Assembly (NCBI RefSeq): GCF_017743995.1
Contig: NZ_JAGHRB010000003.1
Location: 124,001 to 188,000 of the forward strand
Reading direction: 5' to 3'
Origin: Ruegeria sp. R13_0
Lineage (GTDB): Bacteria > Pseudomonadota > Alphaproteobacteria > Rhodobacterales > Rhodobacteraceae
Length of the DNA: 64,000 nt
This document shows positions 34,596 to 44,139 of the stretch, one piece after another. The translations under genes were made by a program, and so were the position numbers. Under the pieces are notes generated by a model. That model made no database searches. It saw only the letters and a list, made by a program, of their open reading frames with translations, and was not told the origin of the DNA. Within the stretch, counting starts at the first letter, position 1. Every line of letters begins with the position of its first letter.

Positions 34596-36389
34596 TTATT
34601 CGCCGAGCGCGATCCCTTCACGCCTATGGTCTGCCCCACCGCTGAGAGTTTCGCCGATCTCAATCGCATGCAGGCCCGAGGTCAAGTCGCGGGGGTTCAC
34701 CTCGAACCCGATCTCGATCAGCGCATCTGCGTAACCTTCGGCCGCAGTGTCCACCTCGACATCATAGGTCCCGAACCGGTTGACCAGATGCGGCAGCGAG
34801 ATCGCCTGCTGAACGTCCATATCCCAATCCGCCCAGGCGATGATCGACTTGGCAACATAACCGATGATACGGCTGCCTCCGGGGGACCCGATGGCCAGAA
34901 CCGGCGCGCCGTCCTGCATGACGATCGTCGGGCTCATGGACGAACGTGGGCGCTTGCCGGGTTCCAGACGGTTGGCGATGGGAACTCCGTCGCGATGGGT
35001 GCGGAACGAAAAATCAGTTAGTTCGTTGTTCAGCAAAAACCCGTTGGTCATCAGGCGGGAGCCAAAGCCGTTTTCAATCGTCGTCGTCATCGACAAGACG
35101 TTGCCGTAACTGTCCACGATCGAGATATGCGAGGTCGAAGGCAGCTCCAATGACTCGTCATCAGCCCAGTTCATCGCATGATCAAACTCAGGGTTGCCCG
35201 GAGCGACGTCGGTCAGCGCGCCCTCGGCATTCAAAAGCTCCGCGCGCTGCGCCAGATAGTCCGGATCGACCAGCCCGGCGGTCGGCATCGGCACAAAATC
35301 ACTGTCCGCCATGTACCGCCCCCGATCCGCAAAGGCGAGGCGCGAGGCTTCGCCGATCAGGCGCCATGTCTCCATGCTCTCAGGTCCCATCGCGGCCAGA
35401 TCATAGCTGTTCAGCATACCCAGAATCTGCCCAACGGTCAGCGCCCCGGACGACGGCGGCCCCATCCCGCAGACCTCATAGGTGCGGTAAGCCGCACAGA
35501 CCGGATCGCGTTCAATGACCTGATACAGGGCCAGATCGGTGCCAGATAATACGCCGGGATTGCCGGGCGCGGAGCGGACGGTCCGAACGATATCTGACGC
35601 GATTTGCCCGCCGTAGAACCCGGCGGCACCGTCCTCGGCCAAAGCACGCAGTGTATCCGCATAGGCCGGGTTCATCAGGCGTTGGCCTTGCTGCAGTGGC
35701 TCGCCTTCGGGCAGGAAATACTCAGCCGTTGCAGGGAAGCGCGACAGACGCTCGGCGTCGTTGGCGACCAAACTGGCCAGACGAGGCGAGACCAGAAACC
35801 CGTCATCCGCCAGCCGGATACCATCAGTGAACAGCCCGGGCCAAGGTGAGCGGCCCCAACGGCGGTGCGCCTCTTCCAGCAAGGCAGGCGTGCCGGGCGT
35901 GCCAACGGACAACCCTCCAACGACGGCATCAAAGAACTGCAAGGGCTCGCCGTTTTCATCCTGAAACAGGGTCGGCGTTGCATCCAAAGGGGCCGTCTCA
36001 CGCCCGTCCAGAGTTGTGAGCTGTCCAGTGGCGGCATCGTACCAGACCAGAAACGCCCCACCCCCAAGGCCCGAGGATTGCGGCTCGACCAGGCCCAGAA
36101 CAACCTGCACCGCGACCATGGCATCCGCTGCCGATCCACCGGCGCGCAGGATTTTTGCCCCGGCCTCAACCGCCAGAGGGTTGGCCGCAGCGACCATCCA
36201 ATTCTCGGACTGTACGGGCACGCCATTTGTTTTGGCCTCAAGCGCCGCGATCAACTCGTCGGTCAGAGCCTGCACCTGACCTTCGCTCGCGCCTTCAGGG
36301 GCCACGGAGTCCGCTGTTTCCTGGGCAAAGCCCGGAGCGGCAAAGGCTATGACAGACAGAAGTAATCCTGAAATCCGATTGATACGCAT
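34596..36389 (-). CDS. ggt: gamma-glutamyltransferase, exported
   Basis: Periplasmic Ntn-hydrolase, 597 aa, that cleaves glutathione and other gamma-glutamyl compounds. A signal peptide (MRINRISGLLLSVIAFAAPGFA) is followed by the large-subunit region with SSGLGGGAFLVWYD and DGRETAPLDAT. The autoprocessing site is at STSHISIVD (catalytic Thr about residue 420), followed by MTTTIENGFGSRL and SPTIVMQDGAPVLAIGSPGG. ATG 36389 has AGGAG 7 bases upstream. A low-complexity or frameshift defect is not seen. It is 19 bases from the next gene upstream on the same strand. Confidence 0.94.
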   Translation of the reverse strand: MRINRISGLLLSVIAFAAPGFAQETADSVAPEGASEGQVQALTDELIAALEAKTNGVPVQSENWMVAAANPLAVEAGAKILRAGGSAADAMVAVQVVLGLVEPQSSGLGGGAFLVWYDAATGQLTTLDGRETAPLDATPTLFQDENGEPLQFFDAVVGGLSVGTPGTPALLEEAHRRWGRSPWPGLFTDGIRLADDGFLVSPRLASLVANDAERLSRFPATAEYFLPEGEPLQQGQRLMNPAYADTLRALAEDGAAGFYGGQIASDIVRTVRSAPGNPGVLSGTDLALYQVIERDPVCAAYRTYEVCGMGPPSSGALTVGQILGMLNSYDLAAMGPESMETWRLIGEASRLAFADRGRYMADSDFVPMPTAGLVDPDYLAQRAELLNAEGALTDVAPGNPEFDHAMNWADDESLELPSTSHISIVDSYGNVLSMTTTIENGFGSRLMTNGFLLNNELTDFSFRTHRDGVPIANRLEPGKRPRSSMSPTIVMQDGAPVLAIGSPGGSRIIGYVAKSIIAWADWDMDVQQAISLPHLVNRFGTYDVEVDTAAEGYADALIEIGFEVNPRDLTSGLHAIEIGETLSGGADHRREGIALGE

Positions 36390-36408
36390 AGTGTGCTCCT
36401 GGAAAAGG

Positions 36409-37434
36409 TTACAGCATGGATGGGACCACCTGATCCGGTGGTCTGTGCCCATCCTCGAAGGTCTTGATATTGATAATAACTTTCTCACCCATCTCGATCC
36501 GCCCCTCCAGCGTGGCCGATCCCATATGGGGCAGCAGCACCACGTTGGGCAGCTTACGAAGGCGTGGGTTCACCTGCGTGCCGTGTTCATACACATCCAA
36601 CCCGGCGCCCGCGATATCGCCGGACCGGATCAGCCGCGTCAGCGCATTTTCGTCGATCACCTCACCACGCGAAGTGTTGACGACCACAGCCGAGGGCTTC
36701 AGCAGCTTCAACCGACGCGCGTTCAGCAGGTGGAACGTTGAAGGGGTCGAGGGGCAGTGGACCGAGATCACATCCATCCGTGCCACCATCTGATCAAGGC
36801 TTTCCCAATAGGTGGCCTCCAGATCCTGTTCAATCTCGGGGCGCAACCGGCGGCGGTTGTTGTAGTGAACCTGCATCCCGAAAGCACTGGCACGGCGCGC
36901 GACAGCCTGACCGATCCGGCCCATGCCCAGAATACCCAAACGGCGCCCTCCGATCCGGCCACCAAGCAAAGCGGTCGGAGCCCAGCCGGACCAATCGCCC
37001 TGCTGCATCAGCGCGACGCCTTCGGGGAAACGACGCGTCACTGCCAGGATCAGCGCCATAGTCATGTCGGCCGTATCATCGGTCAAAACACCCGGAGTGT
37101 TCGAGACCAGAATGCCACGCTGACGCGCGGTTGAGACGTCGATATTGTCAACCCCCGCCCCGTAATTGGCAATCAAGCGCAGCTTTTCACCAGCCTGCCC
37201 CAGCAAACCACCGTCGATTGTGTCGGTCACCGTCGGCACCAGCACGTCGGCCTCTTGCACCGCGGCGACCAGTTCCTCACGGGTCATGGGGGTGTCATCG
37301 TCGCGAAGACGAACATCAAACAGCTCACTAAGTCGCGTTTCCACTGCTTCCGGCAACCGTCGCGTAACAACAACACTCAGACGTTCTCTTGGCACTTCCG
37401 CCCTCCCACTGCTTTGCAAACGCGCTTGCGTCAT
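36409..37434 (-). CDS. D-isomer-specific 2-hydroxyacid dehydrogenase (glyoxylate/hydroxypyruvate reductase-like)
   Basis: NAD(P)-dependent cytoplasmic enzyme of 341 aa. The Rossmann fold has GILGMGRIGQAVARR near residue 166. The catalytic triad is visible as Arg in VVNTSRGEVIDE, Glu in GAGLDVYEHG and His in VVLLPHMGSAT. The N-terminal 13 residues before RERLSVVVTRRLP may be artefactual: ATG 37434 lacks a clear ribosome binding site. Likely substrates are glyoxylate, hydroxypyruvate or glycerate by family. It precedes ggt by 19 bases and may be cotranscribed with it. Confidence 0.88.
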   Translation of the reverse strand: MTQARLQSSGRAEVPRERLSVVVTRRLPEAVETRLSELFDVRLRDDDTPMTREELVAAVQEADVLVPTVTDTIDGGLLGQAGEKLRLIANYGAGVDNIDVSTARQRGILVSNTPGVLTDDTADMTMALILAVTRRFPEGVALMQQGDWSGWAPTALLGGRIGGRRLGILGMGRIGQAVARRASAFGMQVHYNNRRRLRPEIEQDLEATYWESLDQMVARMDVISVHCPSTPSTFHLLNARRLKLLKPSAVVVNTSRGEVIDENALTRLIRSGDIAGAGLDVYEHGTQVNPRLRKLPNVVLLPHMGSATLEGRIEMGEKVIINIKTFEDGHRPPDQVVPSML

Positions 37435-37533
37435 GGCATCGTGGCGCAGGATAAGGCGGGGCACAAGAACCCCAAAGGCATTGAGTCGACCTTTTTTCGA
37501 AAGCAGATCAACAGGCACAAGAGCAGGCAGTCA

Positions 37534-38055
37534 GTGAGTGGTCTTCTACCGGTGAAACGCCTTTGTTTGGCGATCCTATCCGCGTATCTCTTTGCGTTCG
37601 GCTACGCGCCGGTCGCAGCCCAAGACGTGCGCGGCCCGGTCACCAACCTGCCCCTTCCGCGCTATGTTTCGATGAAGGCTGCCGAAGGCAACGTGCGCCG
37701 CGGTCCGTCTCTGACCCACCGAATCGATTGGGTCTTCAAGCGGCGCGGTATGCCGCTGCAGATCACAGCGGAATACGGCAACTGGCGCAAGGTACAGGAT
37801 CGCGACGGGGCCGGAGGCTGGGTTCACTACGCCCTGCTGTCCGGCGTGCGCACTGTGCTGATCGAATCCGAGATGCTGCCAGTTTATGCCCGACCCGATC
37901 CGAACTCGACCGTCAACGCGCATTTCGAAACCGGAGTGGTCGCCCGTCTTGGCGCGTGTTCTCTGGACTGGTGTCGCATTTCTGCGGGGGGCTACAAGGG
38001 GTGGACGCTGAAAGCCAACCTCTGGGGCGTCGATCCGTCGGAAATCCGAGAGTAG
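37534..38055 (+). CDS. exported bacterial SH3-domain protein
   Basis: About 173 aa with a signal peptide (VKRLCLAILSAYLFAFGYAPVAAQ). The mature part carries two SH3-like repeats: VRRGPSLTHRIDWVFKRRG...WRKVQDRDGAGGWVH, and LPVYARPDPNSTV...CRISAGGYKGWTLKANLWGV. Such proteins act in the cell envelope, often near peptidoglycan. The start is uncertain: GTG 37534 or GTG 37552, since no ATG is available close to the signal peptide. It is divergent from the hydroxyacid dehydrogenase and convergent with the TPR protein. Confidence 0.75.
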   Translation: MSGLLPVKRLCLAILSAYLFAFGYAPVAAQDVRGPVTNLPLPRYVSMKAAEGNVRRGPSLTHRIDWVFKRRGMPLQITAEYGNWRKVQDRDGAGGWVHYALLSGVRTVLIESEMLPVYARPDPNSTVNAHFETGVVARLGACSLDWCRISAGGYKGWTLKANLWGVDPSEIRE

Positions 38056-38071
38056 CCCTTTTTTCAAGCCC

Positions 38072-39445
38072 CTAGTCAGTTGGTAAAGCCGATATTTCGT
38101 CAAGCGCGCTTATGATGTCTTCTGCGTGATCCGGATCGGCAAACAAAGTCCGAAACAGCGCCGCCAGAGGGTAGCCGGGCCAGGCTTCGTCCAATAACAA
38201 GATTGTGGCCCGAGCGCGCTCATCGTCTCCGAGCCGTTGATAGCTTGCCGCCAGATAACCGATCGAGATCGCGCTGACCGGATCACCCAGCCTGACCGCC
38301 TCGTTGAACTGGTCTACAGACGCCTGATACTCGCCCAAGTGATAGCTGGATGAAGCCAACACGCTGCGATAGGGAAATCTTCCGTTGGTCGTATTAACAC
38401 CCTGCGCCCGATTGGCGGACGCTATAGCACGCTGAAAATCCCCGCCAAACAAAGCGAACAGGGCATCAAAATTCGTGACGTGGATATCATCAGGGGCAAG
38501 CCGCGTTGCGCGTGCGGATTGTGCGAGCGCGGCCTCATGCTCGCGCGAGCAAAATGAAGCCAGGGCAAGGGCGGAATGGCTCCAACCTTTGTCTGGCGCC
38601 AGCTCCAACGCTCGCTGCGCGCGGTTTTTGGCGAGGGTCAGAAGCGCCTGTTTTTCAGCTCCGGGCGGGGTTGTTAAGGCAAGGATGCTGATCGCCTGTG
38701 CCGAACCGGCATAGCCGCCGAAATACGTCTCATCCAAGGCCATGGCGCGTTCGAACATACCGCGCACGGCTTGAACCCTGTCGCGGTCCAGAACCGGGAA
38801 CATCAGCAGGCGCGCCTCACTCGCCAGATTAACGGCCTGCAGCTTGCTCGGGTTTGTCGAGAAAAGCGCCTCTCTGACAGCTTGTTCCTGATTGGCATTT
38901 GCAGAGACTGCAACCGGGCTGAGCGGTGATTGGGGCGTGCGGGAAAAGAAAACCGCGCCGCCCGCGATAGCCAACGCGGTCAAAGCCGCTGCTGAGACCC
39001 AGATCCTCTTTGAGGGACGCGCTCGGTCTGACGGTATGTCGGGGTCCAAAACCTCAAACCGGGGGACGTAGCCGCCCGGATCCATATGAATGCGCAGCCT
39101 CTGATCTTTACCTGAGTGCGAGTAGAAGTTGGCCAACCGCCGACGCATGCGCCCCGCATCGACCCGCACGACGGCCATGGGGTCGCCCCCGGAATCCAAC
39201 GCCCTTCCGTAGACATCCTCGGCAATCGACTTGGCGCGGATATCCTCGGACTGGCCCGTCAGCAGCTTATCAACAACGTAACGGAGGAAAGACTGCAGCC
39301 GCTCGGCCCCATCGAATTCCGGGCTGTCCAGGACCGCCTTCAGCGCCCGCTGAATGTCTTCATCCGAGAGCGTTCTTTGATCCAGATCTGACTTTACGCT
39401 GGCGTCTGACATCGCTTTTGTTAACCGCTGGCTGCTTGCAAGCAT
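38072..39445 (-). CDS. membrane-anchored TPR-like protein with N-terminal regulatory-type domain
   Basis: A 457-aa protein in three parts. Residues about 25-130 match a domain found in front of many alphaproteobacterial TPR proteins (SPEFDGAERLQSFLRYVVD, DPMAVVRVDAGRMRRRLANFY, GGYVPRFEV). One transmembrane segment follows (WVSAAALTALAIAGGAVFF, about 150-168), then a helical tetratricopeptide-like periplasmic region. The layout resembles CadC-like sensors, so a signalling role is possible but inferred. ATG 39445 or 39412 could be the start. Perfect palindromes lie at the 5' end of the gene. Confidence 0.65.
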   Translation of the reverse strand: MLASSQRLTKAMSDASVKSDLDQRTLSDEDIQRALKAVLDSPEFDGAERLQSFLRYVVDKLLTGQSEDIRAKSIAEDVYGRALDSGGDPMAVVRVDAGRMRRRLANFYSHSGKDQRLRIHMDPGGYVPRFEVLDPDIPSDRARPSKRIWVSAAALTALAIAGGAVFFSRTPQSPLSPVAVSANANQEQAVREALFSTNPSKLQAVNLASEARLLMFPVLDRDRVQAVRGMFERAMALDETYFGGYAGSAQAISILALTTPPGAEKQALLTLAKNRAQRALELAPDKGWSHSALALASFCSREHEAALAQSARATRLAPDDIHVTNFDALFALFGGDFQRAIASANRAQGVNTTNGRFPYRSVLASSSYHLGEYQASVDQFNEAVRLGDPVSAISIGYLAASYQRLGDDERARATILLLDEAWPGYPLAALFRTLFADPDHAEDIISALDEISALPTD

Positions 39446-39457
39446 CTGAAAAATAAC

Positions 39458-39474
39458 ATGTTACCCCGTAACAT
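39458..39474. promoter_or_regulatory. 7-base inverted repeat upstream of the TPR-protein gene
   Basis: ATGTTAC CCC GTAACAT is a perfect inverted repeat with a three-base centre, 13 bases upstream of the first possible start of the TPR gene. A separate 10-base palindrome GCTTGCAAGC (39434-39443) overlaps that start. Both could be operators; neither is followed by a T-run. Confidence 0.5.
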
Positions 39475-39584
39475 ACGTTAAGATACCTGAATGTGTAAAT
39501 GAATTTCAGACAGAATGATTTGCAAAGGAGGGGAACGGACCTCATCGCGGGGCACAACTAGGTTCAGACACCGTGAGGCTTATG

Positions 39585-39812
39585 ATGGCTTGCTTGTCGA
39601 TACACTTTCCTGATCAGGCGAATGACATCCGGCGCCTGCGCAGCTCAGACACAGTCTTTGCGCAAATCTGCGCTGACTTTGAAAGCCTGGCCGCTCTACT
39701 ACCCTGCGATGCAAGCGACCCAAGAAATTCTGATCTCATCGACAGCCTCCGAGGGCTTGAGGACGAAATCAAAACTTACCTTTCGTCCCATTCGGCCCCG
39801 CCCGAGGGCTAA
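39585..39812 (+). CDS. small hypothetical protein
   Basis: About 75 aa (MACLSIHFPDQAND...), soluble, acidic C-terminus, likely helical (DIRRLRSSDTVFAQICADFESL). GAGG lies six bases before ATG 39585; GTG 39573 and ATG 39582 are alternatives. The N-terminal residues DIRRLRSSDTVFAQICADFE resemble short uncharacterised proteins found near sulfatase or respiratory genes, but no family is claimed. It precedes the DUF3179 operon by 24 bases and may be its first gene. Confidence 0.5.
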   Translation: MACLSIHFPDQANDIRRLRSSDTVFAQICADFESLAALLPCDASDPRNSDLIDSLRGLEDEIKTYLSSHSAPPEG

Positions 39813-39836
39813 TCAAGACGCAAAAAGGCGATTCAA

Positions 39837-41072
39837 ATGTTTGCCAATCTTCTCTTCTACGTCGGGCTCATCGTGTCGTTGAGCATCGGGTTCATGTATT
39901 TCCGCGATCTCGGTGACGTCAGCCAGATGGTGCTGAAGGTCAAGCGCAATAACATGATCCGCTTTATCCGGAATGAGAACACCTATCTTGCAGCCGGATT
40001 CGCCGGGCTTGCGCTGATGCTTGTCGGGCATTTCCTTGGCGGCGGTCCGGGCTGGCTGTTTTTCCTCGGCGTGCCTGCAGTGACACTGGTGATCGTGTTC
40101 CTATTCGTGTTTCCATGGGTTTGGGTCCATATCGGTCTGCGCAACCAGCAAAACACCGCCCGCTACTACCCAATTTCTGAGGCGCAGCGATACATCAACC
40201 CATCCGCCAGTGTTCTGGTGATTGAAAACAACGGTCACGCGCGGGCGCACTCCGACGCCCAGCTGATGCGCCCTCATCTGGCCGGCAACGATAAGGGGTT
40301 GGGCGGCGATGACATCGTTATGACCTATTGTGCCATGGCCAATCTGGGGCAGGCCTACAAACCCGAGATCCACGGCAAACGTCTGGATCTTGAGGTGATG
40401 GCCCAGCACGGCAACAACCTGATCCTGCGCGACAACACCACCGGAGAGCCAATCCAGCAGATCTATGGTCGCTTCGACAGCGATGCCTCGAAGACAGCGG
40501 TGATGCAGCCGTGGCCCACCTTTCGGATGAGTTTTCGGGGATTTCAAAAGGCCTATCCAGATGGTGAGGTCTTTCTGAACAAGCCCTCCTCGAACCCGCT
40601 TCTCAGGTTGTTCGACACCTTTACTGAAACGGTTTTCTCCTCGGGCATCGCCAAGCAGCACCAAGAAGAAGCGCCGGTCATGGATAACATGAGCCACAGC
40701 GACAACCGCCTGCCCAACAAAACCTATGTCTGGGGCATCACGATCGGTGACGATGCAGTTTGCTGGACCGATGATTTCCTGGCCGAAAATAAGGGACTGA
40801 TCAACACCACTGTCGGCGGGCGTGACGTCGTAGTGTCCTACGACCCAATCTATGAAAGCGTTGGCGTCTGGTACAATGACAGCGGCGCACCCATCACCCA
40901 TGTCGATTTCTTCGGACACGCGGATTGCGGCCAGCTGACCCGCGTTGAGACCCTTCGATCGGGCATGTTCTGGCATGTCTGGGTCGAGTTCTTCCCCGGC
41001 ACGGATATCAACCGCTCCGGCCCGCTCCACACCACACCTGACCCCCGCCAGACCCCCGCCCAAAGCGAATGA
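39837..41072 (+). CDS. DUF3179 domain membrane protein
   Basis: A 411-aa protein with three N-terminal membrane segments (about residues 3-20, 50-68 and 74-98) and a large soluble domain. Typical DUF3179 pieces are visible: VMTYCAMANLGQAYKPE, LEVMAQHGNNLILRDNTTGE, IYGRFDSDASK and DNRLPNKTYVWGITIGDDAV. The molecular function of DUF3179 is unknown. It overlaps or nearly abuts the arylsulfatase gene, and an outer membrane barrel follows, so the three probably form one operon. Confidence 0.8.
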   Translation: MFANLLFYVGLIVSLSIGFMYFRDLGDVSQMVLKVKRNNMIRFIRNENTYLAAGFAGLALMLVGHFLGGGPGWLFFLGVPAVTLVIVFLFVFPWVWVHIGLRNQQNTARYYPISEAQRYINPSASVLVIENNGHARAHSDAQLMRPHLAGNDKGLGGDDIVMTYCAMANLGQAYKPEIHGKRLDLEVMAQHGNNLILRDNTTGEPIQQIYGRFDSDASKTAVMQPWPTFRMSFRGFQKAYPDGEVFLNKPSSNPLLRLFDTFTETVFSSGIAKQHQEEAPVMDNMSHSDNRLPNKTYVWGITIGDDAVCWTDDFLAENKGLINTTVGGRDVVVSYDPIYESVGVWYNDSGAPITHVDFFGHADCGQLTRVETLRSGMFWHVWVEFFPGTDINRSGPLHTTPDPRQTPAQSE

Positions 41073-41083
41073 GGATTGTTGAA

Positions 41084-42748
41084 ATGAAAACCCTATCCAG
41101 CCTGTCGGTGCTGTTCTGTCTATCAGCCACGATCTCAACCGCTCAGGATGCGCCGATCATCCATGATGCCGAGTATTACATCCTCGAAGCGCAGAATGCC
41201 GAACAATGGGCTGCGGACAATGCCGAGGTCGACCAGTTGCTCGAAGACTTCCGAAGCTCGAACGACGGCAAACCGCCCAACATCATCAATATCCTGATTG
41301 ACGATATCGGCTTTGGCGATCTTGGTATCCCTGAACTCAACGCGGTGCGCGGGTATTCCACGCCTCATATCAACGCCTTCTCGGATGAGGCGATGCGCAT
41401 GGTGCGCATGTATACCGAACCCTCCTGCACGCCCACGCGGGTTGCGATGATGACCGGACGGCTTCCGGTTCGGATGGGCATGGGCGACACCACCGTGGAT
41501 ATCGCCGGGTTCGGACTGCCCGCCGACGAAGTCACGCTGGCCGAGATCCTGTCAGATGCGGGCTATGCGACGGTGCATGTGGGCAAGTGGCACATGGGCG
41601 ATATCCCCGAGGCCTGGCCCCATAACCAAGGCTTCGATTGGGCGGGGTTCCCGGTTCACCAGCAGGGTCAGCTGACCATCTACAACGACGACGCAGTCAA
41701 GGAACAGGTCTCGGTCGGGATCGCGGATTTCGATGACCGTTTCGTACTCGACGACTTCTTTCGCCCCGATCCCGCCGCGATGGTCACCGGTCTTGAAGCT
41801 GAACGTGGTGGTCTTGCACGCGAAGTCGACATGACCGCAGGCGAGCGCTGGACCGCCGAAAAATATGACGAAATGAACCAGCGCTATCAGAACCAGACGC
41901 TTGAAAAAATGCGCGAGCTGGCTGGCGGGGACGCGCCTTTCTTCCTGCAATACTGGCCACTCATTCCGCTGGATAACACGCGCGCTGGTCGTTCGGGGCC
42001 GCAATCGCCGAACGGAGGGCTCTATGTCGACAAGATGCAGCAGCTCGACAGCTGGCTGGGCGATATCTTCAACGAGATGGAGGCGCTTGGCCTAGCCGAC
42101 AACACCATTGTCATCGTGATGGGCGACAACGGCCATTTCACCAAGTATTCGCCGCAATCAGGGTTCACCCCGATGGTTTTCGCCGGTGGCAAAGGTGATG
42201 TGTCCGAGGGCGGAATTCGGGTCGACAGCTTCATTCGCTGGCCCGGCATGATCGAGGCGGACGGCATCGTCGGAGATATCGTCCACGTCTCGGATCTCTA
42301 TACCACGCTCGCCCGGTTCGCCGGGGCCGAGGATGGCATTCCTCGGGACCGGCTGGTGGATGGTGTCGACCAGTCCTCGCTGCTGCTCTTGGGTGAGACA
42401 AAAGGACGGCGCGATCACCTGATCGTCTACTCCGTACACACCCCCCGCGCGATCATCAAGGATCAACTAAAACTGCGCATCCCCGGAGCCGGGGAAAGCG
42501 CGATTTTGGCTGATTTCTTCGATGTCTACCGCGATACGCATGAGAAATACCCAGTCTCAACCGAGGTTGGGGCTTGGGGCGGGCAAGAGTTTGTTCGTAT
42601 TCTGGGGCGCCATCTGAAACGCAAGGAAAAATACCCAGACATCGAACCTGCCCGTGGCGTGCCTTATGAAGGCATCGAAAACCTGCGCCCAGAAACCCAA
42701 GCCGCTGTCGAGGCCTTTCTGCTCAAACAGTCATCGGTTGGTAGATGA
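41084..42748 (+). CDS. exported type I (cysteine) arylsulfatase
   Basis: Periplasmic sulfatase of 554 aa that hydrolyses sulfate esters. A signal peptide (MKTLSSLSVLFCLSATISTAQ) precedes metal-ligand NILIDDIGFGDLG near residue 70 and the sulfatase signature CTPTR at 115-119, whose Cys115 must be converted to formylglycine. VHVGKWHMGD and MGDNGHFTKYS are further conserved metal/substrate sites. No formylglycine-generating enzyme gene is in the window. ATG 41084 has AGGA upstream; ATG 41069 overlaps the DUF3179 stop. Substrate unknown. Confidence 0.92.
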   Translation: MKTLSSLSVLFCLSATISTAQDAPIIHDAEYYILEAQNAEQWAADNAEVDQLLEDFRSSNDGKPPNIINILIDDIGFGDLGIPELNAVRGYSTPHINAFSDEAMRMVRMYTEPSCTPTRVAMMTGRLPVRMGMGDTTVDIAGFGLPADEVTLAEILSDAGYATVHVGKWHMGDIPEAWPHNQGFDWAGFPVHQQGQLTIYNDDAVKEQVSVGIADFDDRFVLDDFFRPDPAAMVTGLEAERGGLAREVDMTAGERWTAEKYDEMNQRYQNQTLEKMRELAGGDAPFFLQYWPLIPLDNTRAGRSGPQSPNGGLYVDKMQQLDSWLGDIFNEMEALGLADNTIVIVMGDNGHFTKYSPQSGFTPMVFAGGKGDVSEGGIRVDSFIRWPGMIEADGIVGDIVHVSDLYTTLARFAGAEDGIPRDRLVDGVDQSSLLLLGETKGRRDHLIVYSVHTPRAIIKDQLKLRIPGAGESAILADFFDVYRDTHEKYPVSTEVGAWGGQEFVRILGRHLKRKEKYPDIEPARGVPYEGIENLRPETQAAVEAFLLKQSSVGR

Positions 42749-42816
42749 CCGTGTATCCGGACACTGACGCCTTGCAACAAGGTCGTCGCGCAATTTGAAA
42801 GTAAGGAGATTCACCA

Positions 42817-43635
42817 ATGGCTATCAGATCCGCTGCCGCGATGGCAGGCGTCACGGCCCTGTCCTGTTTACTGTCGAGCGCAGCATACGCTCAATCCCTG
42901 CCTGCGCCGGGTCAGACTGAAGAAGGCTGGCGGCACACTCTTGGCTTTTACCTGTTCACCCCGCTGCGCACGCATGGAACCTCGACAGTCTCGGGGGTTT
43001 CAGCTGAAATCGACCTCGATCTTGGCGACGTGCTGGATGTTCTCGATTTCGCAGCAGCCGGGCGGTATGAAGCCTGGAACGGCGACTTTGGGATCATCGT
43101 TGATGCCAATTACGTCGGCATCGGAGAGGACACCACCCTCCCCGGCCCGGCCGCAACTGCAGTGGATGTGGATGTGCGGCAGAAATGGTTCGCACTCATG
43201 GGCGCTTACCGCGTCGCGGATGGGACCTATGGTGCCAACAACCAGCGCTACACCGTCGATCTGCAAGGCGGCATTCGCTACAACTCGATCCGGCAGGAAA
43301 TCAGGTTCACGACTCCGGGGCCGACGAACCCGCCCACCCAAGGCGGTGACGAAGGCTGGGTTGAGCCCGTTGTGGGAGCCCGGGGCATGTGGCGTCTCAA
43401 CGACCGGTGGACCACCATCGCATCGCTGGAACTTGGCGGATTCGGGGCCGGAGGCAACGATCTGCAGGTCGGCGCAAATATCGGCTTTGACTACCAGCCG
43501 TGGGATCGAACCGCGATCACCTTTGGCTACCGATATTTCAGCGTCGACTACAGTGATTCAACGTCAACCGGCCCCTTCGCCTATGACGTCACGCAGCAAG
43601 GGCCCTATGTAGGGCTAAAGGTCTTTTTCAACTAG
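42817..43635 (+). CDS. outer membrane beta-barrel protein
   Basis: A 272-aa protein with a signal peptide (cleavage after AAYA-QSLPAP) and many alternating-residue strands (WRHTLGFYLFTPLRTHGTS, AITFGYRYFSVDYSDS), ending in GLKVFFN with the aromatic C-terminal strand typical of outer membrane insertion. It follows the arylsulfatase by 68 bases with AAGGAG upstream of the ATG. It may be a porin-like or sensor barrel for the sulfatase operon; the family was not identified. Confidence 0.75.
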   Translation: MAIRSAAAMAGVTALSCLLSSAAYAQSLPAPGQTEEGWRHTLGFYLFTPLRTHGTSTVSGVSAEIDLDLGDVLDVLDFAAAGRYEAWNGDFGIIVDANYVGIGEDTTLPGPAATAVDVDVRQKWFALMGAYRVADGTYGANNQRYTVDLQGGIRYNSIRQEIRFTTPGPTNPPTQGGDEGWVEPVVGARGMWRLNDRWTTIASLELGGFGAGGNDLQVGANIGFDYQPWDRTAITFGYRYFSVDYSDSTSTGPFAYDVTQQGPYVGLKVFFN

Positions 43636-44139
43636 ATTGGACCGGCTTGCCCTACATCCAAAAGATCTGGCCGCGCCATTCGCAACATCGGATGGCGGGT
43701 CGGATTTCTTGTCCTTGGTCAGAGCTGCTTTTATGTGGAAAATGGCTGGGGTGGTAGGATTTTTTGTCAACATATTGAAAATTAACAAAATAAAGGAAGT
43801 GGGGTCAATGGGTAGTGTTCGGAAATTGGTTTGTGTCCAATATTGTGCCTCACTTTTCTGCTTTTGACTTTTTGGACGTTAGCGAGTTTGCCGGTCATAC
43901 GATTTGCGCGGGGTCGGGCTGGAAGCGGAAGTTCGCTGCACTGTTCATCGAGGTCCGCAGAATGGAGCTAAGCAGGCGTTGGTTAGGCTCGGAGACAGCG
44001 TATGAGGTGCGTCAAGCGTGATGTCGGTGGTCGAAGGGCTAAATCCAAGCATTTCCAAACCAAACTTTCTGCACCCTTGTTGGTCAAAAGAGATAGGGTG
44101 AGGCTTCAAGTGGTGTAACTGCATTTGGGGGATCGTATT
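43636..44139. other. 504-base region without a convincing gene
   Basis: Lower GC content than the flanks and several short open frames with no family features. At 43808 an ATG after AAGGAAG opens a 19-codon peptide (MGSVRKLVC...). TTGTCA (near 43767) and AAAATA 17 bases later could be its promoter. Nothing else is supported; the region may mark an insertion or decayed gene between the sulfatase operon and the phospholipase D gene. Confidence 0.5.

Noticed and set aside
39522..39532. Strong AAGGAGGGG ribosome binding site
   Set aside because: No start codon follows at a usable distance; the next gene start is over 50 bases away.
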